A DNA stretch of 26,886 nucleotides from Streptococcus parasanguinis. Its GTDB lineage: Bacteria; Bacillota; Bacilli; Lactobacillales; Streptococcaceae. Positions 6,431 through 14,310 of this stretch are shown one piece after another. The DNA lies in contig JAGZZN010000025.1 of assembly GCA_018377375.1 (NCBI GenBank), positions 1 through 26,886 on the forward strand, in the 5' to 3' direction. A model generated the notes under the pieces. That model did not search any database and was not told where the DNA came from. It saw nothing but the letters and a program-made list of their open reading frames with translations. The translations under genes were made by a program, and so were the position numbers. The first letter of the stretch is position 1; each line of letters begins with the position of its first letter.

Positions 6431-8662
6431 ATGGCAGGACCAGTTATAGAGGGAGAAAACTATCGGATCTCCGTATTAACGGAATCTTTGGTGCGCTTGG
6501 AATACTCAGAGGATGGTGTTTTTGAAGATGGTCAGACGCAAGTTGTGCAAAATCGTGATTTTGGACCTGTTGCTTATGAGGTCGTAGAGACAGAAGAGGT
6601 CCTCGATCTGCATACGGAGCATCTCCACCTTCATTTTGAAAAGGGACCTTTTACACCGGATCGGCTTTTTATTGAGCTCAAGGGTCAGTATGCAGTCTAT
6701 GGTAGCCGGTGGCACTATGGAGATCAGCCTGAGACCTTGAAAGGGACCAGTCGGACGCTTGACGAGGTCGATGGAGCTATGGAGTTGGAAGATGGGATCT
6801 TGAGCAAGGCCGGCTATGCTCTTTTGGACGATTCCAATTCCTACTTGTATGATGTCGAAAGCGGATTTAGAGCACGACCATGTCCAGAAGTGGATCTGTA
6901 TTTCTTCGGTTATGGGCGCGATTATCTAGGGGCCTTGAAAGATTTTTACCATCTGACGGGACAGCCCCCCCTCTTGCCACGTTATGCTCTGGGAAACTGG
7001 TGGAGTCGGTATTGGCCTTATACCAGTCAGGAGTACACAGATTTGATGGATCGTTTCAAAGCTGAAGGGGTGCCTTTGGCTGTCAGTGTGATCGATATGG
7101 ACTGGCACAAGACAGCGATTCCTGCTCGCTTTGGAAGTGGTTGGACTGGCTATAGTTGGAACCGGGATTTGATTCCTGATCCAGCTGCCTTCTTAAATAG
7201 CCTGCATGAGCGTGGTTTAAAGGTGACCTTAAATGTCCATCCGGCAGATGGAATTCGCGCCTTCGAAGATGCTTATCCCATGGTCGCAAAACGCTTGGGA
7301 CTGGATGCTGAAAAAGAAGAAGCAGCTAGCTTTGACTTTTATAGTCCAGCCTTTCGCGAAGCTTATTTCGAAGATGTTCACCATCCTTTGGAAGATCAAG
7401 GAGTGGACTTTTGGTGGATTGATTGGCAGCAAGGTAGTCATGGCAAGATGGATCCCCTTTGGTTGTTAAATCACTATCATTATCTAGACAATTGTCGAAA
7501 AGGCCAAGCTGGTCTCATCTTATCGCGTTATGGGGGTCCTGGCAGCCACCGGTATCCGATTGGTTTTTCAGGGGACACTATTGTGACTTGGGAATCCCTA
7601 GCCTTTCAACCCTATTTTACCAGCACAGCTTCCAATATCGGCTACACCTGGTGGAGTCACGATATCGGTGGCCATATGCGGGGCTACTATGATGAAGACT
7701 TGGCTCTTCGCTGGTTGCAGTTTGGGGTTTTTAGCCCGATCAATCGTCTTCATAGTTCTTGTAATGCCTTTAACAGCAAGGAACCGTGGTTTTACTCTCC
7801 TGAGACCTGTCGCTTGATGAAGCAGTATTTGCGCCTGCGCCATAGCTTACTGCCTTATCTCTACACCATGAATGTGGCAACGCACGAAGAAGGGCTGCCC
7901 TTGGTTCAGCCCCTCTATTACCACTACCCAAACGAAGAAGAGGCTTATGAAGCGAAGAATCAATATTTCTTTGGCAGTGAACTCATGGTGGCACCAATTA
8001 CCGAAGCGCTGGATCCTGTCTTTCATAGTGCTTCTGTGAGCGTTTGGTTCCCAGACGGCGTTTGGTATGATTTCTTCCATGATTGGAAGTATGAAGGAAG
8101 AGGCAAGCTCACGGTCTTTAGGACCAGCCAGGATATTCCAGTCTTTGCACGTGCAGGAGCCATCATCCCTATGGATGCACAAGCACAGACAGGAGTGGAC
8201 CTTCCAGAAATGCTGGACTGGCATCTCTTCCCAGGTGACAATCGTTCCTTCGTACTCGTCGAAGGAGAAGGAGCTAGCAAGGTTGAAACCCGCGTAACAG
8301 TCGATTGGGATGAAAGAAAGATTAGTCTGGATTTAACAGGTGATCTAGCCTTGCTTCCTGAAAAGAGACAGCACCGTTTCTTGCTCCATACCTTTGAGAC
8401 GGACCCTATCATAGTGGACAATCAAAGTCAGGAAATTGCGATGGGTGAGCTGCAATCGCGTCCTGTTGCCAAAGAAGACCGGATGTTTGAGCTCTTAAAA
8501 TCTGCCAACCTGGCCTATGATAGGAAAAATGAATTGTTTGCGGCTTGTTCAAGAGTCAAGGATTGGAAACAGTTGATGAAGATCATTACACCTTTAGAGG
8601 AAGGTTTGCGTCAACGTCTCTTTGAAGTGATTTATTCCAGTGAAGAGAATGAAGACTTGTAA
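6431..8662 (+). CDS. Glycoside hydrolase family 31 alpha-glucosidase
   Basis: 743 residues. An N-terminal beta-sandwich (about 1-175) precedes the GH31 TIM barrel (about 185-520), then proximal and distal beta domains and a charged helical tail of about 60 residues. Catalytic residues by family pattern are nucleophile Asp331 in WWIDWQQG and acid/base Asp382 in GFSGDT. The barrel's characteristic substrate-site stretch VIDMDWH is also present. No signal peptide is seen, so it acts in the cytosol on imported oligosaccharides and removes non-reducing-end alpha-linked glucose. Linkage preference is unknown. The ATG follows GAGGAGG. It is the first gene of a unit with dexB (68-bp gap, possible internal promoter), controlled by a strong promoter and a cre site. 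Confidence 0.9.
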   Translation: MAGPVIEGENYRISVLTESLVRLEYSEDGVFEDGQTQVVQNRDFGPVAYEVVETEEVLDLHTEHLHLHFEKGPFTPDRLFIELKGQYAVYGSRWHYGDQPETLKGTSRTLDEVDGAMELEDGILSKAGYALLDDSNSYLYDVESGFRARPCPEVDLYFFGYGRDYLGALKDFYHLTGQPPLLPRYALGNWWSRYWPYTSQEYTDLMDRFKAEGVPLAVSVIDMDWHKTAIPARFGSGWTGYSWNRDLIPDPAAFLNSLHERGLKVTLNVHPADGIRAFEDAYPMVAKRLGLDAEKEEAASFDFYSPAFREAYFEDVHHPLEDQGVDFWWIDWQQGSHGKMDPLWLLNHYHYLDNCRKGQAGLILSRYGGPGSHRYPIGFSGDTIVTWESLAFQPYFTSTASNIGYTWWSHDIGGHMRGYYDEDLALRWLQFGVFSPINRLHSSCNAFNSKEPWFYSPETCRLMKQYLRLRHSLLPYLYTMNVATHEEGLPLVQPLYYHYPNEEEAYEAKNQYFFGSELMVAPITEALDPVFHSASVSVWFPDGVWYDFFHDWKYEGRGKLTVFRTSQDIPVFARAGAIIPMDAQAQTGVDLPEMLDWHLFPGDNRSFVLVEGEGASKVETRVTVDWDERKISLDLTGDLALLPEKRQHRFLLHTFETDPIIVDNQSQEIAMGELQSRPVAKEDRMFELLKSANLAYDRKNELFAACSRVKDWKQLMKIITPLEEGLRQRLFEVIYSSEENEDL

Positions 8663-8666
8663 ATTC

Positions 8667-8695
8667 TTGCAATTTTACCCCTATTTTTGTATGAT
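8667..8695 (+). promoter_or_regulatory. Possible internal promoter for dexB
   Basis: TTGCAA (8667-8672), a 17-bp spacer and TATGAT (8690-8695) in the GH31-dexB gap, giving a short leader before the ATG at 8731. No terminator precedes it, so dexB may be both read through from GH31 and transcribed independently. Confidence 0.5.
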
Positions 8696-8730
8696 GAAAG
8701 TGATTTCACAATCATAAAGGAGAAGAAAAA

Positions 8731-10338
8731 ATGGAACAAAAATGGTGGCATAATGCCGTAATTTACCAAGTTTATCCAAAGAGTTTCAAGGATAGTAATG
8801 GCGATGGCATCGGAGATCTCAAGGGGATCACGAGCAAGCTAGACTACTTGGAAAAATTAGGGGTTACAGCGATCTGGCTCTCACCAGTCTACAAGAGTCC
8901 CATGGACGATAACGGCTATGACATCTCGGATTACGAGGATATTGCCTCCATCTTTGGTAGCATGGAAGATATGGAAGAATTGATCGCAGAAGGCCATAAA
9001 CGCAAGATCAAAATCATCATGGATTTGGTGGTCAACCATACCTCTGATGAGCATGCTTGGTTTATCGAGGCGCGTGAAAACCCAGACAGTCCAAAGCGGG
9101 ATTTCTATATTTGGCGCGATGAGCCCAATGGCATCATTTCTGCTTTTAGTGGCTCTGCTTGGGAATTTGATGAAGCATCAGGCCAATACTATCTGCATAA
9201 CTTCAGTAAGAAGCAACCAGACCTCAACTGGGAAAACGAGGAGCTTCGTCATCAGATCTATGACATGATGAATTTCTGGATTGACAAGGGAATTGGTGGC
9301 TTCCGTATGGATGTCATCGATATGATCGGTAAGATCCCAGATCAGGAAATCATCAGCAATGGTCCCATGCTCCATCCTTATTTGAAGGAAATGAATCAAG
9401 CTACCTTTGGCGATAAGGATCTGCTCACCGTGGGAGAAACTTGGGGAGCGACTCCAGAGATTGCTAAGCAATATTCCAATCCAAAAAATCAAGAATTGTC
9501 CATGGTCTTCCAATTTGAACACATTGGTCTTCAATACCAACCGGGTCAACCAAAATGGCACTACGCTAAAGAATTGGATGTGCCAAAATTGAAAGAAATT
9601 TTCACCAAGTGGCAGACGGAATTAGGAAAAGACGAAGGCTGGAATTCCCTCTTTTGGAACAACCACGATCTCCCACGGATTGTGTCAACTTGGGGGGATG
9701 ATGGCGACTACCGTGTCAAATCTGCCAAGGCTTTAGCAATTCTGCTTCACTTGATGAAGGGGACTCCGTATATCTATCAAGGGGAAGAAATCGGGATGAC
9801 CAATTATCCATTTAAGACCCTCGAGGATGTAGAAGATATCGAGTCAATCAACTATGCCCATGAAGCCTTAGAAAAAGGAGTGCCACTCGAAGTGATCATG
9901 GATCAGATCCGCCATATTGGTCGGGACAATGCACGGACACCGATGCAGTGGAATGATGAAGCAGAAGCTGGCTTTACGACAGGTCAACCATGGCTTGCGG
10001 TCAACCCAAACTACAAAGAGATCAATGTTGAGGCTGCCTTAGCAGATCCAGACTCCATTTTCTATACCTACCAAGCTCTGGTGGCCTTGAGAAAAGAGCA
10101 TCCTTGGCTTGTGACGGCTGATTATGAATTGGTGGACGCAGTAGACAAGGTTTTTGCTTACAAGCGGGTAGAAGGAGAGCAAGCCTACCTCGTCGTTGTC
10201 AATCTCTCAAGTCAAGAGCAAGACTTACCACTTGTCAATGGAGTTGAAGAGGTTCTCATTGCCAATACCAAGGTAGAGCAAGTCCTCGAATCGGGCAAGT
10301 TAGCCCCTTGGGATGCCTTCTGTGTCAAATTAGCCTAA
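8731..10338 (+). CDS. dexB: Glucan 1,6-alpha-glucosidase DexB (GH13)
   Basis: 535 residues, the length of streptococcal DexB. It has the four GH13 regions: MDLVVNHTSDEH, GFRMDVIDMI (nucleophile Asp194), LLTVGETWG (acid/base Glu236) and NNHDLPR (transition-state Asp). The N-terminal 'WWHNAVIYQVYPKSFKDSNG' with the calcium-loop-like DSNGDGIGD is typical of the oligo-1,6-glucosidase/DexB subfamily. There is no signal peptide, so it hydrolyses alpha-1,6 bonds of isomaltooligosaccharides and dextran fragments in the cytosol. The ATG follows AAAGGAGAAG. It works naturally with the GH31 enzyme in intracellular breakdown of starch- or dextran-derived oligosaccharides. In other streptococci it often sits in the msm locus; no msm transporter is visible here. 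Confidence 0.93.
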   Translation: MEQKWWHNAVIYQVYPKSFKDSNGDGIGDLKGITSKLDYLEKLGVTAIWLSPVYKSPMDDNGYDISDYEDIASIFGSMEDMEELIAEGHKRKIKIIMDLVVNHTSDEHAWFIEARENPDSPKRDFYIWRDEPNGIISAFSGSAWEFDEASGQYYLHNFSKKQPDLNWENEELRHQIYDMMNFWIDKGIGGFRMDVIDMIGKIPDQEIISNGPMLHPYLKEMNQATFGDKDLLTVGETWGATPEIAKQYSNPKNQELSMVFQFEHIGLQYQPGQPKWHYAKELDVPKLKEIFTKWQTELGKDEGWNSLFWNNHDLPRIVSTWGDDGDYRVKSAKALAILLHLMKGTPYIYQGEEIGMTNYPFKTLEDVEDIESINYAHEALEKGVPLEVIMDQIRHIGRDNARTPMQWNDEAEAGFTTGQPWLAVNPNYKEINVEAALADPDSIFYTYQALVALRKEHPWLVTADYELVDAVDKVFAYKRVEGEQAYLVVVNLSSQEQDLPLVNGVEEVLIANTKVEQVLESGKLAPWDAFCVKLA

Positions 10339-10356
10339 TGAAGCAAATGAAAAAAT

Positions 10357-10409
10357 TAAGGAACGAACTTCCTTATAAAAGCAGGTCTTTCTCAATAGAG
10401 AAGGCCTGT
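10357..10409 (+). repeat. Two hairpins directly after dexB
   Basis: The first hairpin is TAAGGAA/TTCCTTA (10357-10375, five-base loop). The second pairs CAGGTC plus TTCTC with GAGAA plus GGCCTG (10382-10408, one bulged base, AATA loop). Neither is followed by a clear T-tract, so they are more likely mRNA 3'-end structures or part of a repeat element than terminators. The arms of the second recur at 10668-10693. Confidence 0.5.
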
Positions 10410-10466
10410 CAGATTGGGAACGACGTCATCTAAAAAACTTTCCTTAGGTGAGTTACGGACGTCAGC

Positions 10467-10518
10467 GAACTTCTACGAAGTTCCAAGACTAATTATTGAG
10501 CCTTAGGTCTCAATAATT
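10467..10518. repeat. Two perfect hairpins in the dexB-metE gap
   Basis: GAACTTC-TAC-GAAGTTC (10467-10483, 7 bp) is followed by AATTATTGAG with its perfect complement (10491-10500 / 10509-10518, 10 bp), whose loop is CCTTAGGT. The word CCTTAGGT also occurs at 10442-10449, just before the first hairpin. Together with the next hairpin they form a dense array. I cannot name the element. Confidence 0.55.
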
Positions 10519-10521
10519 CCG

Positions 10522-10554
10522 AGTGCTAGAAACACTATTGTTTCTAGCACTTTT
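10522..10554. terminator. Strong stem-loop, probable terminator of the GH31-dexB transcript
   Basis: Perfect 13-bp stem (AGTGCTAGAAACA at 10522-10534 with its complement at 10539-10551), loop CTAT, then four T residues (10551-10554). This is the first terminator-like structure after dexB, although it is about 185 bp downstream of the stop. Confidence 0.65.
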
Positions 10555-10667
10555 CTCACGGCGGAAAGTTTCAGTAGATGATAGAATAATTCTAACTAAT
10601 AAATTTTTATAGAATTTATTAGATTTATTAGATTTGTAAACAAGAGCAGTTTGTTTATGCTCCCACG

Positions 10668-10693
10668 GGTCTTTCTTGGTAGAGGAGGCCTGT
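10668..10693. repeat. Second copy of the dexB-3' hairpin sequence
   Basis: GGTCTTTCT, a three-base variable part, TAGAG, one variable base and AGGCCTGT repeat the sequence at 10384-10409, with 22 of 26 bases identical. The copies are 284 bp apart and enclose the hairpin array. This copy is followed by a T-rich run (TTTTACTTTTTAG) and might act as a weak terminator. Confidence 0.5.
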
Positions 10694-10723
10694 TTTACTT
10701 TTTAGGGGCTGTTCTTCTAGCAG

Positions 10724-10745
10724 AATCCGCTCAGAAATCCGCTCA
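10724..10745. repeat. Short tandem repeat (AATCCGCTCA, period 12)
   Basis: AATCCGCTCA lies at 10724-10733 and 10736-10745, separated by GA. Only two units are present. No function is suggested. Confidence 0.5.
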
Positions 10746-10841
10746 AAAATGGTTCGGTAATGCATGGGCTATAGGAAATATTTATAAGCAGTCCTAGTTT
10801 TTGCTTTTGATCTCTGGTCCCAAGGCCTATTAAATCCGTGT

Positions 10842-10858
10842 TATAGTTTTTACCTATA
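10842..10858. promoter_or_regulatory. MET-box (MtaR/MetR-type LysR regulator site) for metE
   Basis: TATAGTTTTTACCTATA is a 17-bp dyad that resembles the streptococcal MET-box TATAGTTtnaAACTATA; the right half differs at one central position. Its centre is about 66 bp upstream of the predicted metE start of transcription, the usual activator position of a LysR-type protein. Methionine limitation is the expected inducing condition. Confidence 0.7.
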
Positions 10859-10900
10859 TCAAAATTCGTGTAAAAGCAATTATACAAGATGGCTATCTTC

Positions 10901-10909
10901 TGATATGAT
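10901..10909 (+). promoter_or_regulatory. metE promoter, extended -10
   Basis: TGATATGAT is an extended -10 (TG, one base, TATGAT at 10904-10909). No good -35 lies at 16-18 bp; the best is TTATAC (10880-10885, 18 bp). A weak -35 fits a promoter that needs the activator at the MET-box. The leader would be about 25 nt. Confidence 0.6.
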
Positions 10910-10940
10910 AGTGTCAATTAGAATTTTTGGAGGACACAAC

Positions 10941-13190
10941 ATGTCAACTACAATTATCGGTTTCCCACGTTTGGGTGAATTCCGTGAATTAAAATTTACA
11001 ACTGAAAAATACTTTAGAAAAGAAATCTCAGCAGACGAGCTCTTGGCAGCTGCCAAAGACTTGCGTGCAAAACACTGGAACATTGTTAAAGAACAAGGCA
11101 TCTCAGAGATTCCTTCAAATGACTTCTCACACTACGACAATTTCCTTGATGCAGCCTTCCTTTTCAACGTCGTGCCTGCATCTGTTCAAAACTTGGATTT
11201 GACAGACCTTGAACAATACTTCGCTTTGGCGCGTGGTTACCAAGGTGAAAAAGGGGATGTTCGTGCCCTTCCAATGAAAAAATGGTTCAACACCAACTAC
11301 CATTACATCGTTCCTAAATTTGAAAAAACAACAGAAGTGAAATTGGCTGGTCACAAGATTTTTGATGAGTACCAAGAAGCCAAAGAATTGGGGATCAACA
11401 CTCGTCCAGTAGTTGTTGGACCATTCACATTCCTTCAATTATCTGACTTTGAAGATGGTGTGAAAGCTGAGGACTTCGTAGACAGCTTGGTTGCTGCTTA
11501 CCAAGAAGTTTTTGCCAAATTGGCTGAGCTTGGTGCGACTCGTATTCAACTCGATGAGCCAGCTCTTGTTAAAGATTTGACAGCTGAAGAAAAAGCTCTC
11601 TTCTTGAACCTCTACAACAAACTCTTGGCTGACAAGAAAGGTCTTGAAGTCTTGATCCAAACTTACTTTGGTGATGTTCGTGATGTCTACAATGACCTTG
11701 TAAACTTGCCAGTAGATGGTATCGGTCTTGACTTTGTTGAAGGGAAGAAAACACTTGAATTGGTGAAAGGTGGCTTCCCAGCTGATAAGACCCTTTATGC
11801 TGGTATTGTGAATGGGAAAAACATCTGGCGCAATAACTATGAAAAGAGCTTGGAAATCTTGGATCAAGTTCCAGCTGAAAAGGTTGTCTTGACGACTTCT
11901 TGCTCCCTTCTTCATGTGCCATTTACAACGGCTAACGAAGATTTTGAACCAGCTATTTTGAACCACTTCGCCTTTGCGGTTGAAAAATTGGGTGAATTGC
12001 GTGACTTGGATGCCATCCGTAACGGTCAAGGTGCAGAAGCTCTTGCTGCCAACAAAGAACTCTTTGCAACAGAACGCGTTGGAGCAAATGCTGAACTTCA
12101 TGCTCGCATCGCAGCTTTGACAGAAGCAGACTACACTCGTTTGCCAGCTTTCGCAGAACGTGAAGAAATCCAAAAAGAAGCCTTCAAGCTTCCAGCACTT
12201 CCAACAACTACCATTGGTTCATTCCCTCAAACCAAGGAAGTACGTGCTAAACGTTTGGCCTTCCGTAAGGGTGAATTGACTCAAGAAGAATATGATGCCT
12301 TTCTTGCTGAAACGATCGACGAATGGATCAAATGGCAAGAAAAAGTTGGATTTGACGTACTTGTACACGGTGAATTCGAGCGGAACGACATGGTTGAGTA
12401 CTTCGGTCAAAACTTGTCAGGTTACCTCTTCTCTAAGAATGGTTGGGTACAATCATACGGTATGCGTGGGGTGAAACCACCAATCATCTGGGGTGATGTG
12501 ACTCGTCTTAACCCAATCACTGTGAAATGGTCTAGCTACGCACAAAGCCGTACAGACAAACCGGTTAAAGGGATGTTGACTGGACCTGTTACCATCCTTA
12601 ACTGGTCATTCCCACGTGAAGATATCTCTATCAAGGATTCTACTCTTCAAATCGCTCTTGCCATCAAGGATGAAGTTCTTGACCTTGAAGCTGCAGGCGT
12701 GAAGATCATCCAAATCGACGAAGCTGCTCTTCGTGAAAAATTGCCACTCCGTCGTAGCGACTGGTACGAAGACTACCTTGACTGGGCGATTCCAGCCTTC
12801 CGTTTGGTACACTCAACTGTTGCACCAGACACACAAATCCACACTCACATGTGTTACTCAGAATTTACAGATATCATCCCAGCTATCGACAACTTGGATG
12901 CAGACGTGATCTCATTTGAAGCTAGCCGTTCAAACCTTGAAATCTTGGATGAGTTGAAAGCCAAAAACTTCCAAACAGAAGTTGGACCTGGGGTTTACGA
13001 TATCCACTCACCACGTGTCCCACAAGACGGTGAAATTGATCACACCATCGAAGCAATCTTGGCTAAAGTACCAAGTGGCAAAGTTTGGATCAACCCTGAC
13101 TGTGGTTTGAAGACTCGCGGAATTAAAGAAACAAAAGAAAGCTTGATCAAACTGGTTAATGCCGCTAAAGAAGCGCGTGAACACTTGTAA
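10941..13190 (+). CDS. metE: Cobalamin-independent methionine synthase MetE
   Basis: 749 residues, full length. It transfers the methyl group of 5-methyltetrahydropteroyl-tri-glutamate to homocysteine in the cytosol, without B12. Two barrels are present: the N-terminal half begins TTIIGFPRLGEFRELK and the C-terminal half is preceded by TTTIGSFPQTKEVR (about residue 425). The zinc ligands by comparison with E. coli are His636 and Cys638 (HTHMC), Glu660 (SFEASR) and Cys721 (NPDCGL); all are intact. The start was set at 10941 after TTGGAGG; a GTG-like upstream extension to 10905 has no ribosome site and overlaps the promoter. Codons look optimised, as expected for an abundant enzyme. It is followed by metF, with a MET-box upstream. 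Confidence 0.97.
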   Translation: MSTTIIGFPRLGEFRELKFTTEKYFRKEISADELLAAAKDLRAKHWNIVKEQGISEIPSNDFSHYDNFLDAAFLFNVVPASVQNLDLTDLEQYFALARGYQGEKGDVRALPMKKWFNTNYHYIVPKFEKTTEVKLAGHKIFDEYQEAKELGINTRPVVVGPFTFLQLSDFEDGVKAEDFVDSLVAAYQEVFAKLAELGATRIQLDEPALVKDLTAEEKALFLNLYNKLLADKKGLEVLIQTYFGDVRDVYNDLVNLPVDGIGLDFVEGKKTLELVKGGFPADKTLYAGIVNGKNIWRNNYEKSLEILDQVPAEKVVLTTSCSLLHVPFTTANEDFEPAILNHFAFAVEKLGELRDLDAIRNGQGAEALAANKELFATERVGANAELHARIAALTEADYTRLPAFAEREEIQKEAFKLPALPTTTIGSFPQTKEVRAKRLAFRKGELTQEEYDAFLAETIDEWIKWQEKVGFDVLVHGEFERNDMVEYFGQNLSGYLFSKNGWVQSYGMRGVKPPIIWGDVTRLNPITVKWSSYAQSRTDKPVKGMLTGPVTILNWSFPREDISIKDSTLQIALAIKDEVLDLEAAGVKIIQIDEAALREKLPLRRSDWYEDYLDWAIPAFRLVHSTVAPDTQIHTHMCYSEFTDIIPAIDNLDADVISFEASRSNLEILDELKAKNFQTEVGPGVYDIHSPRVPQDGEIDHTIEAILAKVPSGKVWINPDCGLKTRGIKETKESLIKLVNAAKEAREHL

Positions 13191-13204
13191 GAAATGTTTC
13201 GAGG

Positions 13205-13231
13205 ACCTTCTATCATCGTGTAGAGGGTTTT
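13205..13231 (+). promoter_or_regulatory. Weak hairpin between metE and metF
   Basis: CCTTCTA (13206-13212) pairs with TAGAGGG (13221-13227) across an eight-base loop, one pair being G-T, and four T residues follow. It could reduce read-through into metF, giving more MetE than MetF. Confidence 0.4.
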
Positions 13232-13303
13232 CGAATCGTTCCCTTATCCTAGAAATAGTGGCTCAGAGTTCTTGATCAAAGAAACAAAAGAAAAGGATAG
13301 AAT

Positions 13304-14179
13304 ATGTCACAACACACACCGTCTCTGTCATTTGAAGTTTTTCCTCCAAATCCTGAAGTAGGCAATGCCAAACTCTTACGTGCTTTGGCAAATATGCAGG
13401 AGCTAGCTCCTCACTTTATTAGTGTGACAGCTAGCAATAATAAATACAATATCAAAGAGACGACGGTTGCTTTAGCCAATTACATTCAAAATGAATTGTC
13501 TATTCCGACGATTGCTCACTTGCCAGCCGTCTATTTGAGCAAGGAAAAAGTGGCCGATACTCTTCATGAGTTAGATGAAGTAGGGGTTCATCGGATTTTG
13601 GCTCTGCGTGGGGATATTATCCCTGGTGTGGAACCTTTAAAAGACTTTCGTTATGCAACGGATCTGATTGAATTTATCAAAACAGAAGCGCCCCATTTTG
13701 AGGTGATTGGTGCCTGCTATCCTGAGGGACATCCGGATTCTCCAAACCAAATTTCAGATATTCAAAATCTTAAAAAGAAGGTAGATGCAGGGTGCTCTAG
13801 CTTGGTCACTCAACTTTTCTTTGACAATGAGCGTTTCTATGATTTTCAAGATAAGTGTACCTTGGCTGGGATCAATGTTCCTATTCATGCAGGAGTGATG
13901 CCGATTCTCAATCGTAATCAGGCCCTTCGTCTCCTTAAGACTTGTGAAAATGTTCATATCCCACGGAAGTTTAAAGCCATTCTAGACAAGTATGAGCATG
14001 ATCCAAAGTCTCTTCGCGCAGCTGGCTTGGCTTATGCAGTCGATCAAATCGTTGATTTGGTTACTCAAGATGTGGCAGGTGTCCATCTTTACACCATGAA
14101 CAATGAAGATGTCGCTTACCACGTCTACCAAGCGACAAAGGATTTATTTGCTCATCAACCGAATTTTGAAGTGAATTAA
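13304..14179 (+). CDS. metF: Methylenetetrahydrofolate reductase MetF
   Basis: 291 residues, the normal bacterial length, one TIM-barrel flavoprotein. It reduces 5,10-methylene-THF to 5-methyl-THF, the methyl donor for MetE. Visible signatures are the N-terminal SFEVFPP with the catalytic glutamate, FISVTASNN, LALRGD (FAD/folate contact), IGACYPEGHP, LVTQLFFDN and PIHAGVMPI. The ATG at 13304 follows AAAAGGA. It lies 113 bp after metE on the same strand with only a weak hairpin between and no good promoter, so it is probably transcribed from the MET-box promoter. The transcript ends at 14203-14237. It could also use one-carbon units released by the neighbouring folate-dependent histidine pathway. 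Confidence 0.96.
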   Translation: MSQHTPSLSFEVFPPNPEVGNAKLLRALANMQELAPHFISVTASNNKYNIKETTVALANYIQNELSIPTIAHLPAVYLSKEKVADTLHELDEVGVHRILALRGDIIPGVEPLKDFRYATDLIEFIKTEAPHFEVIGACYPEGHPDSPNQISDIQNLKKKVDAGCSSLVTQLFFDNERFYDFQDKCTLAGINVPIHAGVMPILNRNQALRLLKTCENVHIPRKFKAILDKYEHDPKSLRAAGLAYAVDQIVDLVTQDVAGVHLYTMNNEDVAYHVYQATKDLFAHQPNFEVN

Positions 14180-14202
14180 TCAACACTTTTAGTAGGAAGT
14201 GT

Positions 14203-14237
14203 AGAGATTGAGAAAGAATCGTTCTCAGTCTCTTTTT
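14203..14237 (+). terminator. Intrinsic terminator after metF
   Basis: AGAGATTGAGAA (14203-14214) pairs with TTCTCAGTCTCT (14222-14233), 12 pairs with one G-T, seven-base loop, then T residues to 14237. Confidence 0.9.
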
Positions 14238-14252
14238 ATTTGGATAAATTAC

Positions 14253-14281
14253 TTGCTAAAAGCCAACTTTTTTTTTATAGT
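14253..14281 (+). promoter_or_regulatory. Promoter of the BTAD/SARP-type regulator gene
   Basis: TTGCTA (14253-14258), a 17-bp spacer and TATAGT (14276-14281). It lies just after the metF terminator, so this gene is a separate unit. The leader is about 25 nt with GGAGG eight bases before the ATG. Confidence 0.6.
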
Positions 14282-14310
14282 ATTAATATGAAGTTTTGGA
14301 GGCGCTTGCA

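Larger units (their letters stand above)
10555..10841. other. Gene-free, AT-rich intergenic stretch before metE
   Basis: No credible gene is seen. It contains a 10-bp perfect stem (CTAATAAATT at 10596-10605 with 10613-10622), followed by a second ATTTATTAG word. It also contains an imperfect stem near 10636-10656, the duplicated arm at 10668-10693 and a short tandem repeat at 10724-10745. The 66-residue reading on the minus strand over 10717-10917 has no recognisable features and crosses the metE regulatory sites. Confidence 0.5.

Noticed and set aside
10717..10917. 66-residue minus-strand reading frame between dexB and metE
   Set aside because: No recognisable domain, no convincing ribosome site, part of it built from a 12-bp tandem repeat, and it crosses the MET-box and metE promoter.
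10338..10940. T-box or SAM riboswitch upstream of metE
   Set aside because: No T-box (TGGNACCGCG) or SAM-riboswitch core is visible, and the predicted metE leader is only about 25 nt. The MET-box explains control better.
11439..12173. 244-residue minus-strand frame inside metE
   Set aside because: Opposite-strand shadow caused by metE codon bias; phenylalanine-, serine- and cysteine-rich nonsense composition.
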